Shown here one piece after another: positions 1 to 10,429 of a stretch of 64,000 nt of DNA. The stretch comes from Arthrobacter sp. ok362 (lineage in GTDB: Bacteria > Actinomycetota > Actinomycetes > Actinomycetales > Micrococcaceae). The notes beneath the pieces were generated by a model. That model was not told the DNA's origin. It searched no databases and was given only the letters and a program-made list of their open reading frames with translations. Both the position numbers and the translations under genes were made by a program. The stretch lies in NCBI RefSeq assembly GCF_900102785.1, contig NZ_FNGC01000013.1:1-64000 (forward strand), written 5' to 3'. Within the stretch, counting starts at the first letter, position 1. Each line of letters starts with the position of its first letter.

Positions 1-509
1 TCCCGGCCGTGCTCTACTACGCGCTGCACTTCGCCCCCGGCATGGACAAGGCAACCCAGGCCGACCGCGACGAGACGATCGTCAAGTTCCTGCTGACCGC
101 CGGCGCCATCGGCGTGCTCTACAAGGAACAGGCCTCGATCTCCGGCGCGGAGGTCGGCTGCCAGGGCGAGGTCGGCTCGGCGTCGTCGATGGCGGCCGCG
201 GGCCTGGCCGAAGTCATGGGCGGCACCCCCCAACAGGTGGAGAACGCCGCGGAAATCGCGATGGAACACAACCTGGGCCTGACCTGCGATCCGATCGGCG
301 GGCTCGTCCAGGTCCCGTGCATCGAACGCAACGCGATCGCCGCCGCCAAAGCCATCAACGCCGCCAAAATGGCCCTGTGGGGCGACGGCACCCACCGGGT
401 CTCGCTGGACGAGGTCATCGTGACCATGCGCGAGACCGGCAGGGACATGTCCTCCAAGTACAAGGAAACCGCGATGGGCGGCCTCGCCGTCAACGTCGTG
501 GAGTGCTAG
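1..509 (+). CDS. sdaA: L-serine dehydratase, C-terminal part (5' end outside window)
   Basis: Deaminates L-serine to pyruvate and ammonia in the cytoplasm using an oxygen-sensitive [4Fe-4S] cluster. The frame is open from base 3 to the TAG at 507-509, so the gene starts upstream of the window and only the C-terminal end of the alpha (catalytic) domain is present. The cluster-binding cysteines expected for this domain are visible in [13 protein letters not shown] and in [14 protein letters not shown], followed by the conserved [17 protein letters not shown] helix and the [12 protein letters not shown] segment near the C-terminus. There is no sign of frameshift or truncation at the 3' end. The convergent tspO gene ends 30 bases downstream and no strong terminator is seen between them. 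Whether the beta domain is fused upstream cannot be told from here. Confidence 0.95.
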   Translation, partial: PAVLYYALHFAPGMDKATQADRDETIVKFLLTAGAIGVLYKEQASISGAEVGCQGEVGSASSMAAAGLAEVMGGTPQQVENAAEIAMEHNLGLTCDPIGGLVQVPCIERNAIAAAKAINAAKMALWGDGTHRVSLDEVIVTMRETGRDMSSKYKETAMGGLAVNVVEC

Positions 510-539
510 GGAGCTGATTGAGGCTGGCTGGCCGGCGCT

Positions 540-1106
540 CTAATTGTGCAGCGCCGCCCATAGGTTCAGCGAGGATGCGAACACGATCCAGGACAGGTAG
601 GGCAGCATCAGCAGCCCTGCCGTCCGGCTGATCGGACCGAAGAGCACCACCGTCACGGCTACGGTCACAGCCAATGCCACGATGATGCCGAACGCGATCC
701 ACAGCGCCGGCGTCCCGAGGACCGGGTACAGGGCAAAGAAGACCGGGGTCCAGAGCAGGTTCAGCACCAGCTGAACGCCGTAGGCCGTCAGGGCTGCCTT
801 GGACCCCTCGGCGTGGCTGCGCCAGACCAGCCACGCCGCGACTGCCATGGCGACGTAGAGGACAGTCCAGACCGGCCCGAAGACCCAGTTGGGCGGGGAC
901 CATGGCGCCGCGTCGGCTGTGGCGTACCAGCCGTTGACGTGCTTGGCCGTGGCCAGGCCGCCGAGGGCCGCAACGAGAGCCGACGCGCCGAGGAACAGAA
1001 GCAGCGCGACTACTTGGGAGCCGGCGCCGAAGCCGCTGCCGGCGCCCCGTGAGCGGCCGCCGGGCGCCCCGGGACGGCCTTCCAGCGGTTGTTGCTGAGC
1101 CTGCAT
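540..1106 (-). CDS. tspO: TspO/MBR family membrane protein
   Basis: Integral membrane protein of the TspO/mitochondrial benzodiazepine receptor family, which binds porphyrins and related ligands and is linked to stress and tetrapyrrole handling. The 188-residue product has five hydrophobic segments from about residue 28 to the end and the family hallmark PPNWVFGPVWTVLY after TM1, with further conserved Trp and Pro residues (LNLLWTPVFFAL, PYLSWIVFASSLN). The ATG at 1106 is chosen because it opens just before a short polar Gly/Arg-rich tail and TM1; the much longer same-frame reading towards 2285 is only antisense to the next gene. It is divergent from the FemAB-type gene, with about 100 bases shared as promoter region. 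Ligand and role in this organism are not evident from sequence. Confidence 0.93.
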   Translation of the reverse strand: MQAQQQPLEGRPGAPGGRSRGAGSGFGAGSQVVALLLFLGASALVAALGGLATAKHVNGWYATADAAPWSPPNWVFGPVWTVLYVAMAVAAWLVWRSHAEGSKAALTAYGVQLVLNLLWTPVFFALYPVLGTPALWIAFGIIVALAVTVAVTVVLFGPISRTAGLLMLPYLSWIVFASSLNLWAALHN

Positions 1107-1205
1107 GAGACCAGCGTAACCGCCTTGCCCGGACCGGCGGCAGGGTACGGACCGATAGACTTGGGGCTGCATGTCCGCATGCCGCCGAAGCTCGTACCGC
1201 AATGA

Positions 1206-2294
1206 TTGGATACCGCACCCTTGCGAGAATTCACTGCCCGCTTTGCCTCTGCCGAGGAGATTGCCAACTGGGATGCCCTCGTCACCGCGAACCCCAATGG
1301 CGGCAATCTCCTGCAATCGGAAGCCTTCGCCGAGGTCAAGCAGCACTTTGGCTGGAAGCCCCTGCGCCTTGTTTATGAGTCGGCCGATTACACGAGCTAC
1401 AACCTGGTCCTCGAGAAGTCGTTTCCGCTTCTCGGCAAGCTCTGGTACCTGATCAAGGGACCCGATGTGGCGTGCGTCGAGGACATCCCCGGGATCGCAG
1501 CGGCGAACGCGGACTTCGTAAAAAGGGCCAAGCTGGGCGTCTTCGCGATCAAGATCGAGCCGGATATCGTCCTGTCGGACGACGCCGCGCGGATCCTCGA
1601 GGGGGCGGGCCTGGTCAAGACCCACAACCTGCAGCCCAACGACTCCACTGCGCTGCTCGATATTGCGCCCGAGGAAAACCAGCTGCTGCGCAATCTCCAC
1701 TCCCGGGGCCGTAACGCCGTGCGCCGCGCCATCCGCGAGGGCGTGGAGGTCCACAACGTCGAGCCCACGGAAGAGAACTTCCGGGCCATGTATGCCCTGA
1801 TGACCAACACAGTGGAAGCCAAATCCCAGGTCCGGGTGCGCGAGTACGAGTACTACCGCCAGTTCTGGACCAACTTCCTGGCCCGCGGCCAGGGCAGGCT
1901 GCTCTTCGTGTACGAAGACGGCGTGCCCTCGGTTGGCGCGTTCGTGATCAACTACGGCCGCAAAGGAACGTACAAAGACGGCGGCTCCCTGCAAAAGCGT
2001 GGCCAGTACGGCGACTCGCACCTCGTGCAGTGGACGGCAATCAACCAGCTCAAGGACCTCGGCTGCACCGAGTACGACTTCTGCGGCACGCCGCCGAGCG
2101 ACAAGCTCAAGGACACGTCGAACCCGTTCCATGGGCTGGGCCTGTTCAAGACCAGCTTCAGCAAGACCGTGACCGACTTCGTCGGCTGCTATGACCAGGT
2201 CCTGAGCCCGCTGAAGTACAAAGCCTGGATGACGGCGGGGGAGCGCGTGGCACGCCAGCTCTACACGCGGCGCACGGGCCAGCAATTCTACTAA
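1206..2294 (+). CDS. FemAB-type peptidoglycan interpeptide bridge aminoacyltransferase
   Basis: Predicted FemABX-family transferase, which adds amino acids from aminoacyl-tRNA to the lysine side chain of lipid II or peptidoglycan precursors; duplicated GNAT-like folds. The 362-residue product has the family features: an N-terminal GNAT half with GNLLQSEAFAEVKQHFGW, a central LHSRGRNAVRRAIREGVEV segment, and a C-terminal half with YKDGGSLQKRG, QWTAINQLKDLGCTEYDFCG and HGLGLFKTSF, typical of FemX-like enzymes. The start is a TTG at 1206 (a second TTG lies at 1221) without a clear ribosome site, so the exact start is uncertain. It precedes the ThrE-type exporter by 18 bases on the same strand. 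Micrococcaceae are known for Ala/Ser/Thr-containing cross-bridges, which makes a cross-bridge role plausible; the amino acid added is not deducible here. Confidence 0.88.
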   Translation: MDTAPLREFTARFASAEEIANWDALVTANPNGGNLLQSEAFAEVKQHFGWKPLRLVYESADYTSYNLVLEKSFPLLGKLWYLIKGPDVACVEDIPGIAAANADFVKRAKLGVFAIKIEPDIVLSDDAARILEGAGLVKTHNLQPNDSTALLDIAPEENQLLRNLHSRGRNAVRRAIREGVEVHNVEPTEENFRAMYALMTNTVEAKSQVRVREYEYYRQFWTNFLARGQGRLLFVYEDGVPSVGAFVINYGRKGTYKDGGSLQKRGQYGDSHLVQWTAINQLKDLGCTEYDFCGTPPSDKLKDTSNPFHGLGLFKTSFSKTVTDFVGCYDQVLSPLKYKAWMTAGERVARQLYTRRTGQQFY

Positions 2295-2312
2295 GCCAGT
2301 GAGGAGGCCGGA

Positions 2313-3809
2313 ATGAACACCGGAAACGACGGCTACCGCAGGCCGCCCACGGACGGCCTGCCCCGGACGCAGCCGATGTCGGCCATGCAGGTGCGCCAGA
2401 ACGCCGCGACCAAGAGGATGCTGCGCCGGCTGGTTCAGGGCGAAAACCCGCCGACGGCGCCGATGTCCATCGTGGACCGGCTCGCCGGCAGCCCCTACGC
2501 CAACCCGATGATCCAGGTCGGCGGGGTGGACGCCGCGGCCCGCAAGACCATCGACTTCGCCCTGAAACTGGCCGAATCCATGTTCCGGTACGGGGCAGGT
2601 GCCCTCGAGGTCGAGACCAGCATCATCGCGATCACCGCCGCGCTCGGGCTCAAGAACATCGAGGTAGACATCACCAACCAGTCGGTGGCCATCAACTATG
2701 CCCCGAGAGACCAGACGCCCATCTCACTGCTGCGCGTCGTACGGTCCTGGACAAACAATTACGCGGGCCTTTCGCAAGTGCACCAGCTGGTCACGGACAT
2801 CGTGGCAGGCGGCGTCGGCCGCGAGGAAGCCGCGCGCCGGCTCGATGACATTACCCGCAGCCCCAAGCCGTTCCCGCGGTGGATGGTCACCGTGGCCTTC
2901 GGCGTGTTCTCTGCCGTCTTCGTCGGCGTCCTGGGCGGCGGGCTCGACGCCTCAATAGTCGCGTTCCTCTCCAACCTTCTGGTCAGCCTGCTGGCCCGCC
3001 AGCTGGGCCGCTGGCGTACCCCGGACTTCTTCATCACCGCCTCGTGCTCGTTTCTGGTGACCATCGTCGCCCTGCTGTTGTGGCGCTTTGGCGCCCCGCT
3101 TGGAGTGCACATTGCCCCCGAGATCGTTGTGGTCGGCGGGATCCTGCTGCTCCTGCCGACGGGACGCCTCGTGTCCTCGGTGCAGGATGCGATCAACGGC
3201 TTCCCGGTCACGGCCGCCGGCCGGTTCCTGTCCACCATGCTGACCTTCGGGGCGCTGGTGGCCGGCATTGCCGTCGGGTTTGTCGTGGGAGACATGACCG
3301 GCATGGACCCAATAGACGTGACCAAAACATTCCCGCCCAAGTATGACTTGTGGGTGGTCATCATTTTGATCGCCATTGCGGTGCTGATGATCGGCATCAC
3401 CGAACAGACCAGCTGGAAGCTGCTGCTGCCGACGGCGGCCGTGGGCGTGGTGGGTTATCTGGTCCTGATCGGGGGTGACGCCCTGAGCATCGGGTCCCGC
3501 TTCGCCCCGGCCCTCGCCGCTGTGGTGATCGGCCTCCTGGCCCGCGTGGTGGCTCTCCGGATGGGCGCTCCCCAGCTGGTGGTGGCCGTCCCCGCAGCCT
3601 TGATCCTGCTCCCAGGGCTAACTATATTCCGGTCCATGTATGTATTGACCATCGAGGAATCGGAGATTCTCATGGGCGCCGGCGGGATGCTCAACGCCGG
3701 TGCCATCGTGCTCGGCGTCGCTGCCGGCATCGTGCTCGGTGACACCCTGGCGCGGCCCCTGACGCGGAGCCTGGCGAGCAACGAACGGCGCAGGGCCCGC
3801 CGCCGCTAG
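2313..3809 (+). CDS. thrE: Threonine/serine exporter family protein (ThrE-like)
   Basis: Predicted inner-membrane exporter of threonine and serine, of the ThrE family first known in Corynebacterium glutamicum. At 498 residues it has the full two-module length: a hydrophilic N-terminus (about 1-80), a ThrE/DUF1212 module beginning at KTIDFALKLAESMFRYGAGALEVE with several membrane helices (about 190-330), and a second ThrE_2/DUF3815 module of alternating hydrophobic helices to about residue 485, ending in a basic tail. The ATG at 2313 has a good ribosome site (GAGGAGG, 2299-2305). It follows the FemAB-type gene closely and is probably co-transcribed. Substrate is by family analogy. Confidence 0.9.
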   Translation: MNTGNDGYRRPPTDGLPRTQPMSAMQVRQNAATKRMLRRLVQGENPPTAPMSIVDRLAGSPYANPMIQVGGVDAAARKTIDFALKLAESMFRYGAGALEVETSIIAITAALGLKNIEVDITNQSVAINYAPRDQTPISLLRVVRSWTNNYAGLSQVHQLVTDIVAGGVGREEAARRLDDITRSPKPFPRWMVTVAFGVFSAVFVGVLGGGLDASIVAFLSNLLVSLLARQLGRWRTPDFFITASCSFLVTIVALLLWRFGAPLGVHIAPEIVVVGGILLLLPTGRLVSSVQDAINGFPVTAAGRFLSTMLTFGALVAGIAVGFVVGDMTGMDPIDVTKTFPPKYDLWVVIILIAIAVLMIGITEQTSWKLLLPTAAVGVVGYLVLIGGDALSIGSRFAPALAAVVIGLLARVVALRMGAPQLVVAVPAALILLPGLTIFRSMYVLTIEESEILMGAGGMLNAGAIVLGVAAGIVLGDTLARPLTRSLASNERRRARRR

Positions 3810-3835
3810 GGCTTGCGCCGCCAGATCCTGCGCCG

Positions 3836-4675
3836 CTAGATCTTGCCTATCGGCAGCTTCTTCTCCGCCTGGAAGTCGTCCTCCACACGGCCCTTGGCCC
3901 AGTAACCCGAGAGGGAAACCTGGGCCCGATCCAGCCCTCGCTGCACGTAGAAAACCTCCCGCAGGCCCTTCATGTAGCCCCGCTCGCCGTGGGCAAAGAC
4001 CTGCACCCGGCCCCCGGGCCACTCGGCATCGCGCACGGCCGTGACCAGCAGGTCGCTCTCTCCCGCGGGCACGCCGCCGCGCAGCAGCCAGCGCAGTTCG
4101 ACGCCGGCCGGCCCGGCGATGGCCTGGATATCGGCGTCGCTGTCCACCTCGAGCAGGGCGAGGCCGCGGGCATCCTCCGGCAGGGATTCGATCGCGGCGC
4201 CGATGGCCGGCAGCGCAGATTCATCGCCGGCAAACAGGTACCAGTCCGTCGCCGGATCCGGGTTGTAACCGCCGCCCGGGCCCGTAAAAGTCAGGCGGTC
4301 GCCGGGCCGGGCCGAGGCCGCCCACGGGCCAGCGAGGCCTTCGTCGCCGTGGATCACGAAATCGATGGCCAGTTCCTGCGCCGCCGGGTCCACCCAGCGG
4401 ACCGTGTAGGTGCGGGTGTGCGGCCACTGACTGCGCGGCATGGCTTCCCTGATGGCCCCCAGGTCCAGCGGTTCCGGGTATTCGATGCCGGGTTGCGGAA
4501 AGGCGATCTTGACGTACCGGTCCACATAGTCGTTGTTGACGTACCCGGCGAAGCCAGGGCCGCCGGCGATGATCCGGACCATGTGCGGGGAGAGATGTTC
4601 TCTGCGCAGGACCGTCAGGTCCGTCTGGGGACGCGAGTTCCGGGTGGCGGTGGTGGCGGCGGGGACGGAAGTCAT
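3836..4675 (-). CDS. Siderophore-interacting protein (FAD/NAD(P)H ferric-siderophore reductase)
   Basis: Cytoplasmic flavin reductase of the SIP/ViuB family that releases iron from imported ferric siderophores. The 279-residue product shows the FAD-binding barrel with RTYTVRW (matching the R-x-Y-[TS] flavin motif) and DFVIHGDEGLAGPWAASARPGD, followed by the NAD(P)-binding part (YLFAGDESALPAI) and the C-terminal SIP signature around VFAHGERGYMKGLR and SGYWAKGR. The ATG at 4675 is preferred over an upstream GTG at 4693 because the family begins with a short variable tail before TDLTVLRREHLSPHMVRI. It is convergent with thrE. No siderophore transport genes are visible nearby, so its partner system is elsewhere. 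Confidence 0.9.
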   Translation of the reverse strand: MTSVPAATTATRNSRPQTDLTVLRREHLSPHMVRIIAGGPGFAGYVNNDYVDRYVKIAFPQPGIEYPEPLDLGAIREAMPRSQWPHTRTYTVRWVDPAAQELAIDFVIHGDEGLAGPWAASARPGDRLTFTGPGGGYNPDPATDWYLFAGDESALPAIGAAIESLPEDARGLALLEVDSDADIQAIAGPAGVELRWLLRGGVPAGESDLLVTAVRDAEWPGGRVQVFAHGERGYMKGLREVFYVQRGLDRAQVSLSGYWAKGRVEDDFQAEKKLPIGKI

Positions 4676-4726
4676 GCAGCTAAGCCTAACCAAGAACCCT
4701 GGCCGGGAGCCCCGGGCGGAAGCCTG

Positions 4727-5521
4727 TTACGGCAGCGGTGGCAGTTCCCAGTCGACCGTCCCGTTGCCCTGTTCCTGCAGCAGGGCGTTGGCCCGGCTAA
4801 AGGGCCGGGACCCGAAGAATCCGCGTGAGGCCGAGAGCGGGCTGGGATGGGCGCTGGCGATCACGGCAGCGGACCCCAGCAGCGGCCGCACGGACTCGGC
4901 ATCCTTCCCCCACAGGATCACCACCAGTGGAGGGTGGCCCGTACCGGATGCGGACGCGCGGTCCGCGACTGCCCGGATGGCCGTCGCCGTGACGGCCTCC
5001 CAGCCCTTGTTCCGGTGCGAGCCCGCCGCGCCGGCCCGGACACTGAGCACCCTGTTCAGCAGCAGTACGCCCTGCTCCGCCCAGCGGCTAAGGTCCCCGT
5101 GGACGCGCGGCGGGACGCCGAGATCGGCCTGGAGTTCCTTGTAGATGTTCGCCAGGCTGCGGGGGATCGGCCGGGTGGCGCCGTCCACGGCGAAGGACAG
5201 CCCCACGGCGTGCCCCGGCGTCGGATAGGGGTCCTGGCCCACCACCAGCACCCGGACGCCGGCCAGCGGCTGCCGGAAAGCCCGCAACAGATTTGGCGGC
5301 GACGGCAGCACGCCATGCCCGGCGGCCACTTCTCCGGCGAGGAAGGTGAGCGCCTCCCGCAACTGCGCCTCCACCGGCGCCAGCGCCTCCGCCCAGTCCG
5401 GAGCGACCAGCTCGCTCAGTGGCCGGCGCGCCAGGTCCCCGAAGCTGAGGTCGTCGGCGGCTTCGGGCTCCAGCTCGAACAGCGCGTCGGAATTAAATTC
5501 GGAATCAACCACAGCCCCCAT
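4727..5521 (-). CDS. ung: Uracil-DNA glycosylase
   Basis: Removes uracil from DNA, the first step of base excision repair after cytosine deamination or dUTP misincorporation. The family-1 UDG motifs are intact: the water-activating loop [13 protein letters not shown] (catalytic Asp near residue 97), PPNLLRAF, a WGKDAES segment, and the DNA-intercalation loop [18 protein letters not shown]. With the ATG at 5521 the product is 264 residues, somewhat longer than typical Ung because of an acidic N-terminal extension. An in-frame ATG at 5587 would add 22 residues without family resemblance, so the inner start is preferred. The gene is convergent with nothing and lies head to head with the DUF3263 gene. 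Confidence 0.95.
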   Translation of the reverse strand: MGAVVDSEFNSDALFELEPEAADDLSFGDLARRPLSELVAPDWAEALAPVEAQLREALTFLAGEVAAGHGVLPSPPNLLRAFRQPLAGVRVLVVGQDPYPTPGHAVGLSFAVDGATRPIPRSLANIYKELQADLGVPPRVHGDLSRWAEQGVLLLNRVLSVRAGAAGSHRNKGWEAVTATAIRAVADRASASGTGHPPLVVILWGKDAESVRPLLGSAAVIASAHPSPLSASRGFFGSRPFSRANALLQEQGNGTVDWELPPLP

Positions 5522-5625
5522 TCTTCCGCAGACGCAGGCCGCTCCGGCACCCCGCCGAATGACAACCCTGTGATTCGGCCGTAGCATGGGACTGACTTTT
5601 ACCGGATCCAGCCAGGGAGTGTGTC

Positions 5626-5967
5626 GTGGCCGAAACAGCGCAAGAGCACGTGCTCGCGGGGGATTCTGCCGGATTCCCCGCTGCCGACGCGGACCTGGGT
5701 GGGGTGTCCGCGGAGTCTCCGCTCAGCGCCCGCGACCAGCAGATGCTGGCCCTGGAGCGGCAGTGGTGGAAGTACGCGGGGGCCAAGGAACAAGCCATCC
5801 GCGAGCTGTTCGATCTGTCCGCCACGCACTACTACCAGATCCTTAATGCCCTCATCGATACCGAGGATGCCCTGGCCCACGATCCCATGCTGGTCAAGAG
5901 ATTGCGTAGACTACGTACATCACGCCAACGTGCCCGCACTGCCCGTCGTCTGGGAACAGATTCGTAA
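5626..5967 (+). CDS. DUF3263 family protein
   Basis: Small (113-residue) cytoplasmic protein of the actinobacterial DUF3263 family. The conserved core is visible from about residue 35 to 95: [45 protein letters not shown] in pieces, i.e. a helical region resembling a helix-turn-helix that follows a sigma-like ALERQWW segment, ending in a very basic tail ([18 protein letters not shown]) suited to nucleic-acid contact. The GTG start at 5626 sits about 8 bases after AGGGAG. It is followed 92 bases later by the LytR_C protein, a neighbour commonly seen with this family in actinobacteria. Molecular function is unknown; DNA binding is inferred only from shape and charge. Confidence 0.88.
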   Translation: MAETAQEHVLAGDSAGFPAADADLGGVSAESPLSARDQQMLALERQWWKYAGAKEQAIRELFDLSATHYYQILNALIDTEDALAHDPMLVKRLRRLRTSRQRARTARRLGTDS

Positions 5968-6059
5968 AGTCGCGTCACGAGCAGCCGGATGCGCACGTCC
6001 TGTTGCGTCCGTTCCGGCCACGGGCCCCCGTATGAAATCAGCAAGGACGTCGTTTTACC

Positions 6060-6701
6060 ATGACCAAATATGCTCGGGACGAATTTGATCGGGTCCCGGA
6101 GACCTCTACCCGGCAGGGTGTCCACCGGGCCGTCGCCGGATCGCGCCGCCGGAGCCTGACGCCCATCTTGGCGGCTGGCTTCGTAGCGCTGGCCATCGGT
6201 CTGGTGGCCTTCCTGATCCTGCCGAAGCTCGGTTTCTCCGCGGGCCCGGCCGCGGCCGTGACAGCCGGTGACAGCGCGTCCGCACCTGCCGGCAGTAGCG
6301 CGTCCGCAACGAGCCCCGCGAGCCCCAGCCCCGCGCAGACGAGCCCGGGACCGGCTGGCACGGAACCCGCCGCCGCACCGCCGGCAGTATCGCCTTCAGC
6401 GACGCCCAGCGCCACCGCCGCCGGGGTGGACAAGACGCAGCCGGTGACGATTTACAACGGGACCACCACCGCTGGCCTGGCCGGCCGCGTCGGCGGCACC
6501 GTCAGCTCCGCCGGCTGGAACCTGGGCCAGACAGGGAACTGGGGCGGTGTCCCGCAGCAGACGTCGGTGATTTTCTACAACGGCGCGGAACAAAAGGGCA
6601 ATGCGGAGGCGCTCGGAACGCTCCTGGGCATCGACACCCTCGTGGACTCCGCCGAGTTCAACTTGCCCCTGGTCGTAGTGCTCGGCCCCGGCTTCCAGTA
6701 G
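6060..6701 (+). CDS. LytR C-terminal domain membrane-anchored protein
   Basis: Predicted cell-envelope protein of 213 residues: a basic cytoplasmic tail (1-33), one transmembrane helix (about 34-56, PILAAGFVALAIGLVAFLIL), a long Ala/Ser/Pro-rich extracytoplasmic linker (about 60-125), and a LytR_C domain (about 127-213) beginning VTIYNGTTTAGLAGRVGGTV and ending LPLVVVLGPGF. LytR_C domains occur in LCP-type ligases and in stand-alone actinobacterial envelope proteins; the catalytic LCP domain is absent here. The ATG at 6060 is the first start with the basic tail. It is likely in one unit with the DUF3263 gene. Exact function unknown. Confidence 0.88.
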   Translation: MTKYARDEFDRVPETSTRQGVHRAVAGSRRRSLTPILAAGFVALAIGLVAFLILPKLGFSAGPAAAVTAGDSASAPAGSSASATSPASPSPAQTSPGPAGTEPAAAPPAVSPSATPSATAAGVDKTQPVTIYNGTTTAGLAGRVGGTVSSAGWNLGQTGNWGGVPQQTSVIFYNGAEQKGNAEALGTLLGIDTLVDSAEFNLPLVVVLGPGFQ

Positions 6702-6860
6702 CCAATTCCGGTTACGCCTCAATAACTATTCGGCGGCGGACCTGCCCGCCGTCGGCGTTCCTGAGGGACGCTGTGGGTACAGTATTTGCGGATTTCTCTT
6801 CGCAGTCCGCGGCGCACATCGAGGTGGGCCGCACGCAAGCTAGCTGAAAGTGTGGACACC

Positions 6861-7064
6861 ATGGCACTGGGAACCGTCAAATGGTTCAACGCCGAAAAGG
6901 GCTACGGCTTCATCACCGTGGACGGTTCCGAAAACGACGTCTTCGTGCACTGGTCCGCGATTGTCGGGGAAGGCTACCGCGCCCTGGACGAGGGCCAGCG
7001 GGTGGAGCTGGAAGTCGGCGAGGGCGAAAAGGGCCCGCAGGCTGAAAGCGTCCGGCCCGCCTAG
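6861..7064 (+). CDS. cspA: Cold-shock protein, CspA family
   Basis: A 67-residue single cold-shock domain, an RNA/ssDNA chaperone acting in the cytoplasm. Both nucleic-acid-binding motifs are present: RNP1 as KGYGFITV and RNP2 as VFVHWSAI, after the canonical opening [16 protein letters not shown]. Length matches the actinobacterial CspA form. The ATG at 6861 is the family start even though the frame is open upstream; the 160-base upstream region (6702-6860) is long, as is usual for cold-shock mRNA leaders. Its stop lies 59 bases before the preferred start of the lipoprotein gene. Confidence 0.95.
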   Translation: MALGTVKWFNAEKGYGFITVDGSENDVFVHWSAIVGEGYRALDEGQRVELEVGEGEKGPQAESVRPA

Positions 7065-7123
7065 TGGCACTGGCTGCCGTCATGAACGCCCCGCGGGACG
7101 CGGCAGGGCGCCTAGGAGGAACC

Positions 7124-8404
7124 TTGCCGCTGGGCCGCGCCCTCGCGGCGGGCACACTCGCGGCCGTGGCCCTGACGGGCTGCTTGGGTCCTGCAGGCAG
7201 CGCCCGCGTGGCCAGCGCCGAAGCGAGCGGTGATGGCACCCTTCGCATCGGCCTGATCCTGGACAACACCGGGCCGCAGAACTTCCTCAACGCCCCACAG
7301 CTCGCGGCGGCCAAACTCGCCGTCAAGGAGATCAACGCTGCCGGTGGCCACAAAGGCAAACCGGTGGAACTGCTGCCGGAAACCATCAGCACTGACACCG
7401 CCGCCCAGGCGAAAGCGCTGGTGGCCGCCAAGGCCGACGTCGTGATCGGTCCAACCGATTCCAGCCGTGCCCCTGCCGCGATCGACGTGCTGGCCAACGC
7501 CAAGGTAGCCGTCATCTCGCCGGCCAACTCTGCCAGCGGGCTCAGCAACTACAAGAGCGGTGGCTACTATTTCCGCACCTCGGCAGCCGACATCGCCCAG
7601 GCGTCCGTCCTCGCCAAACTGGCCAAAGACGGCGGCGCCGGGACCCTGGCGGTGCTGCACGAGAAAGGCAACTACGGCAAGAACGTCGCCTCCGCCGTCG
7701 CCGGTGCGGCGAAACAGTCCGGACTGGAAGTCGTGGCGGACGCGGAGTTCACCCCCGGCCAGGCACAGCAGGCTGCCGCCACCGCGAAGGCCGCAAATCC
7801 CGACGCCGTCGTCCTGGTCTCGCGCGACGGTGCGCAAGGTGCCATCGCCGAACTGAACAACGCCGGCCTGGCCGGCAAGAAACTTGTCCTCAGCGACGCA
7901 GCAGTCAGCCGGTATGGCTCCGGACTGGGCGCGCGGGCGCTCGAGGGCGCACGCGGGGTCCTGCCCGGCGTGTTCCCCTCCGCCCCCTTCCAGAAGGACC
8001 TTGTTGCCGTTGATCCCGGGCTGAAGGACATGGTGTTTGCCGCCGAGACGTACGACGCCGTCATCCTCGCCGCCGTCGCTGCCGCCGCGGCAGAAGACGA
8101 CGCCGGAACCTCCATCGCGGCGTCCCTCGTCGGCGTCTCCGGCGGAACTGCGGCAGCAGGCGGAAATGCTGCGGGCGGCGGCCAGCCCGCCAGCCAGCCG
8201 CCCAGCGAGTCGTGCAGGAGCTACCAGGACTGCATCGACGTCCTCCGGGCAGGCAAGCGCCCGGACTATGACGGCCAGTCCGGACGGATCAATTTTGATT
8301 CCCACGGCGACATCACCGAAGCGAACTACATGGCCTATACCTACGGCGAGGACAACCTGCCCACGATGAGTGGCACGGAGACCGCCAGCAGCAGCGGCGG
8401 CTGA
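7124..8404 (+). CDS. Lipoprotein ABC-type substrate-binding protein (Peripla_BP_6, branched-chain amino acid/amide type)
   Basis: Predicted extracellular lipoprotein that captures a small solute, of the LivJ-like Peripla_BP_6 family. From the TTG at 7124 the product begins MPLGRALAAGTLAAVALTGC, a short signal peptide ending in a lipobox (LTGC, Cys20). The mature part follows the family plan: LRIGLILDNTGPQNF, AAAKLAVKEINAAGG, DVVIGPTDSSRA, and the second lobe VLHEKGNYGKNVA to VFAAETYDAVILAA, ending with INFDSHGDITEANYMAYTY. The TTG is favoured by a strong AGGAGGA at 7114-7120; GTG 7064 and ATG 7082 in the same frame are alternatives. No permease or ATPase genes are adjacent, so it is an orphan component here. 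A Gly/Ala/Gln-rich insert lies near residues 335-355. Confidence 0.85.
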   Translation: MPLGRALAAGTLAAVALTGCLGPAGSARVASAEASGDGTLRIGLILDNTGPQNFLNAPQLAAAKLAVKEINAAGGHKGKPVELLPETISTDTAAQAKALVAAKADVVIGPTDSSRAPAAIDVLANAKVAVISPANSASGLSNYKSGGYYFRTSAADIAQASVLAKLAKDGGAGTLAVLHEKGNYGKNVASAVAGAAKQSGLEVVADAEFTPGQAQQAAATAKAANPDAVVLVSRDGAQGAIAELNNAGLAGKKLVLSDAAVSRYGSGLGARALEGARGVLPGVFPSAPFQKDLVAVDPGLKDMVFAAETYDAVILAAVAAAAAEDDAGTSIAASLVGVSGGTAAAGGNAAGGGQPASQPPSESCRSYQDCIDVLRAGKRPDYDGQSGRINFDSHGDITEANYMAYTYGEDNLPTMSGTETASSSGG

Positions 8405-8455
8405 TCGCTCCTAGCGTATTGTGCCCGCGTGGCGGGCGGTTCGGGCCGGGCACTG

Positions 8456-8482
8456 CTTGCACTCTCCCCGGGGGAGTGCTAA
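8456..8482 (+). promoter_or_regulatory. CIRCE operator 1 (HrcA site) upstream of groEL
   Basis: Arms CTTGCACTC (8456-8464) and GAGTGCTAA (8474-8482) separated by exactly 9 bases, matching the CIRCE consensus TTAGCACTC-N9-GAGTGCTAA with two changes in the left arm. CIRCE is the binding site of the heat-shock repressor HrcA. The hrcA gene is not in the window. Confidence 0.88.
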
Positions 8483-8490
8483 TTATTGAT

Positions 8491-8517
8491 TTAGCACTCC
8501 AGCGCACTGACTGCTAA
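8491..8517 (+). promoter_or_regulatory. CIRCE operator 2 (HrcA site) upstream of groEL
   Basis: A second element 8 bases after the first: TTAGCACTC (8491-8499), 9-base spacer, GACTGCTAA (8509-8517), one mismatch from consensus. The inner arms of the two elements (GAGTGCTAA and TTAGCACTC) are also complementary to each other, so the whole block 8456-8517 could form alternative hairpins. The groEL start lies 182 bases downstream, leaving a long leader. Confidence 0.85.
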
Positions 8518-8591
8518 CACGACGCCCGGTCCGCCCGGCCGCGAAGTGGGGCAGCCGGTCCAGGAGCCAAAGGAACACCTTGCTGGGGTGA

Positions 8592-10337
<1,746 letters not shown>

Positions 10338-10365
10338 CCACCCGCGCTAGCCTCCACCGGCTGTT

Positions 10366-10407
10366 CGACGACGGCGGTCCCACCTTCGGGTGGGGCCGCC
10401 GTCGTCG
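10366..10407 (+). terminator. Strong hairpin terminator after groEL
   Basis: Near-perfect stem: CGACGACGGCGG-T-CCCACC pairs with GGTGGG-G-CCGCCGTCGTCG around a TTCG tetraloop, starting 29 bases after the groEL stop. The U-tract is poor (GGTTAAG), as often in high-GC actinobacteria. Confidence 0.85.
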
Positions 10408-10429
10408 GTTAAGCGCATCCCCGCCAAAC

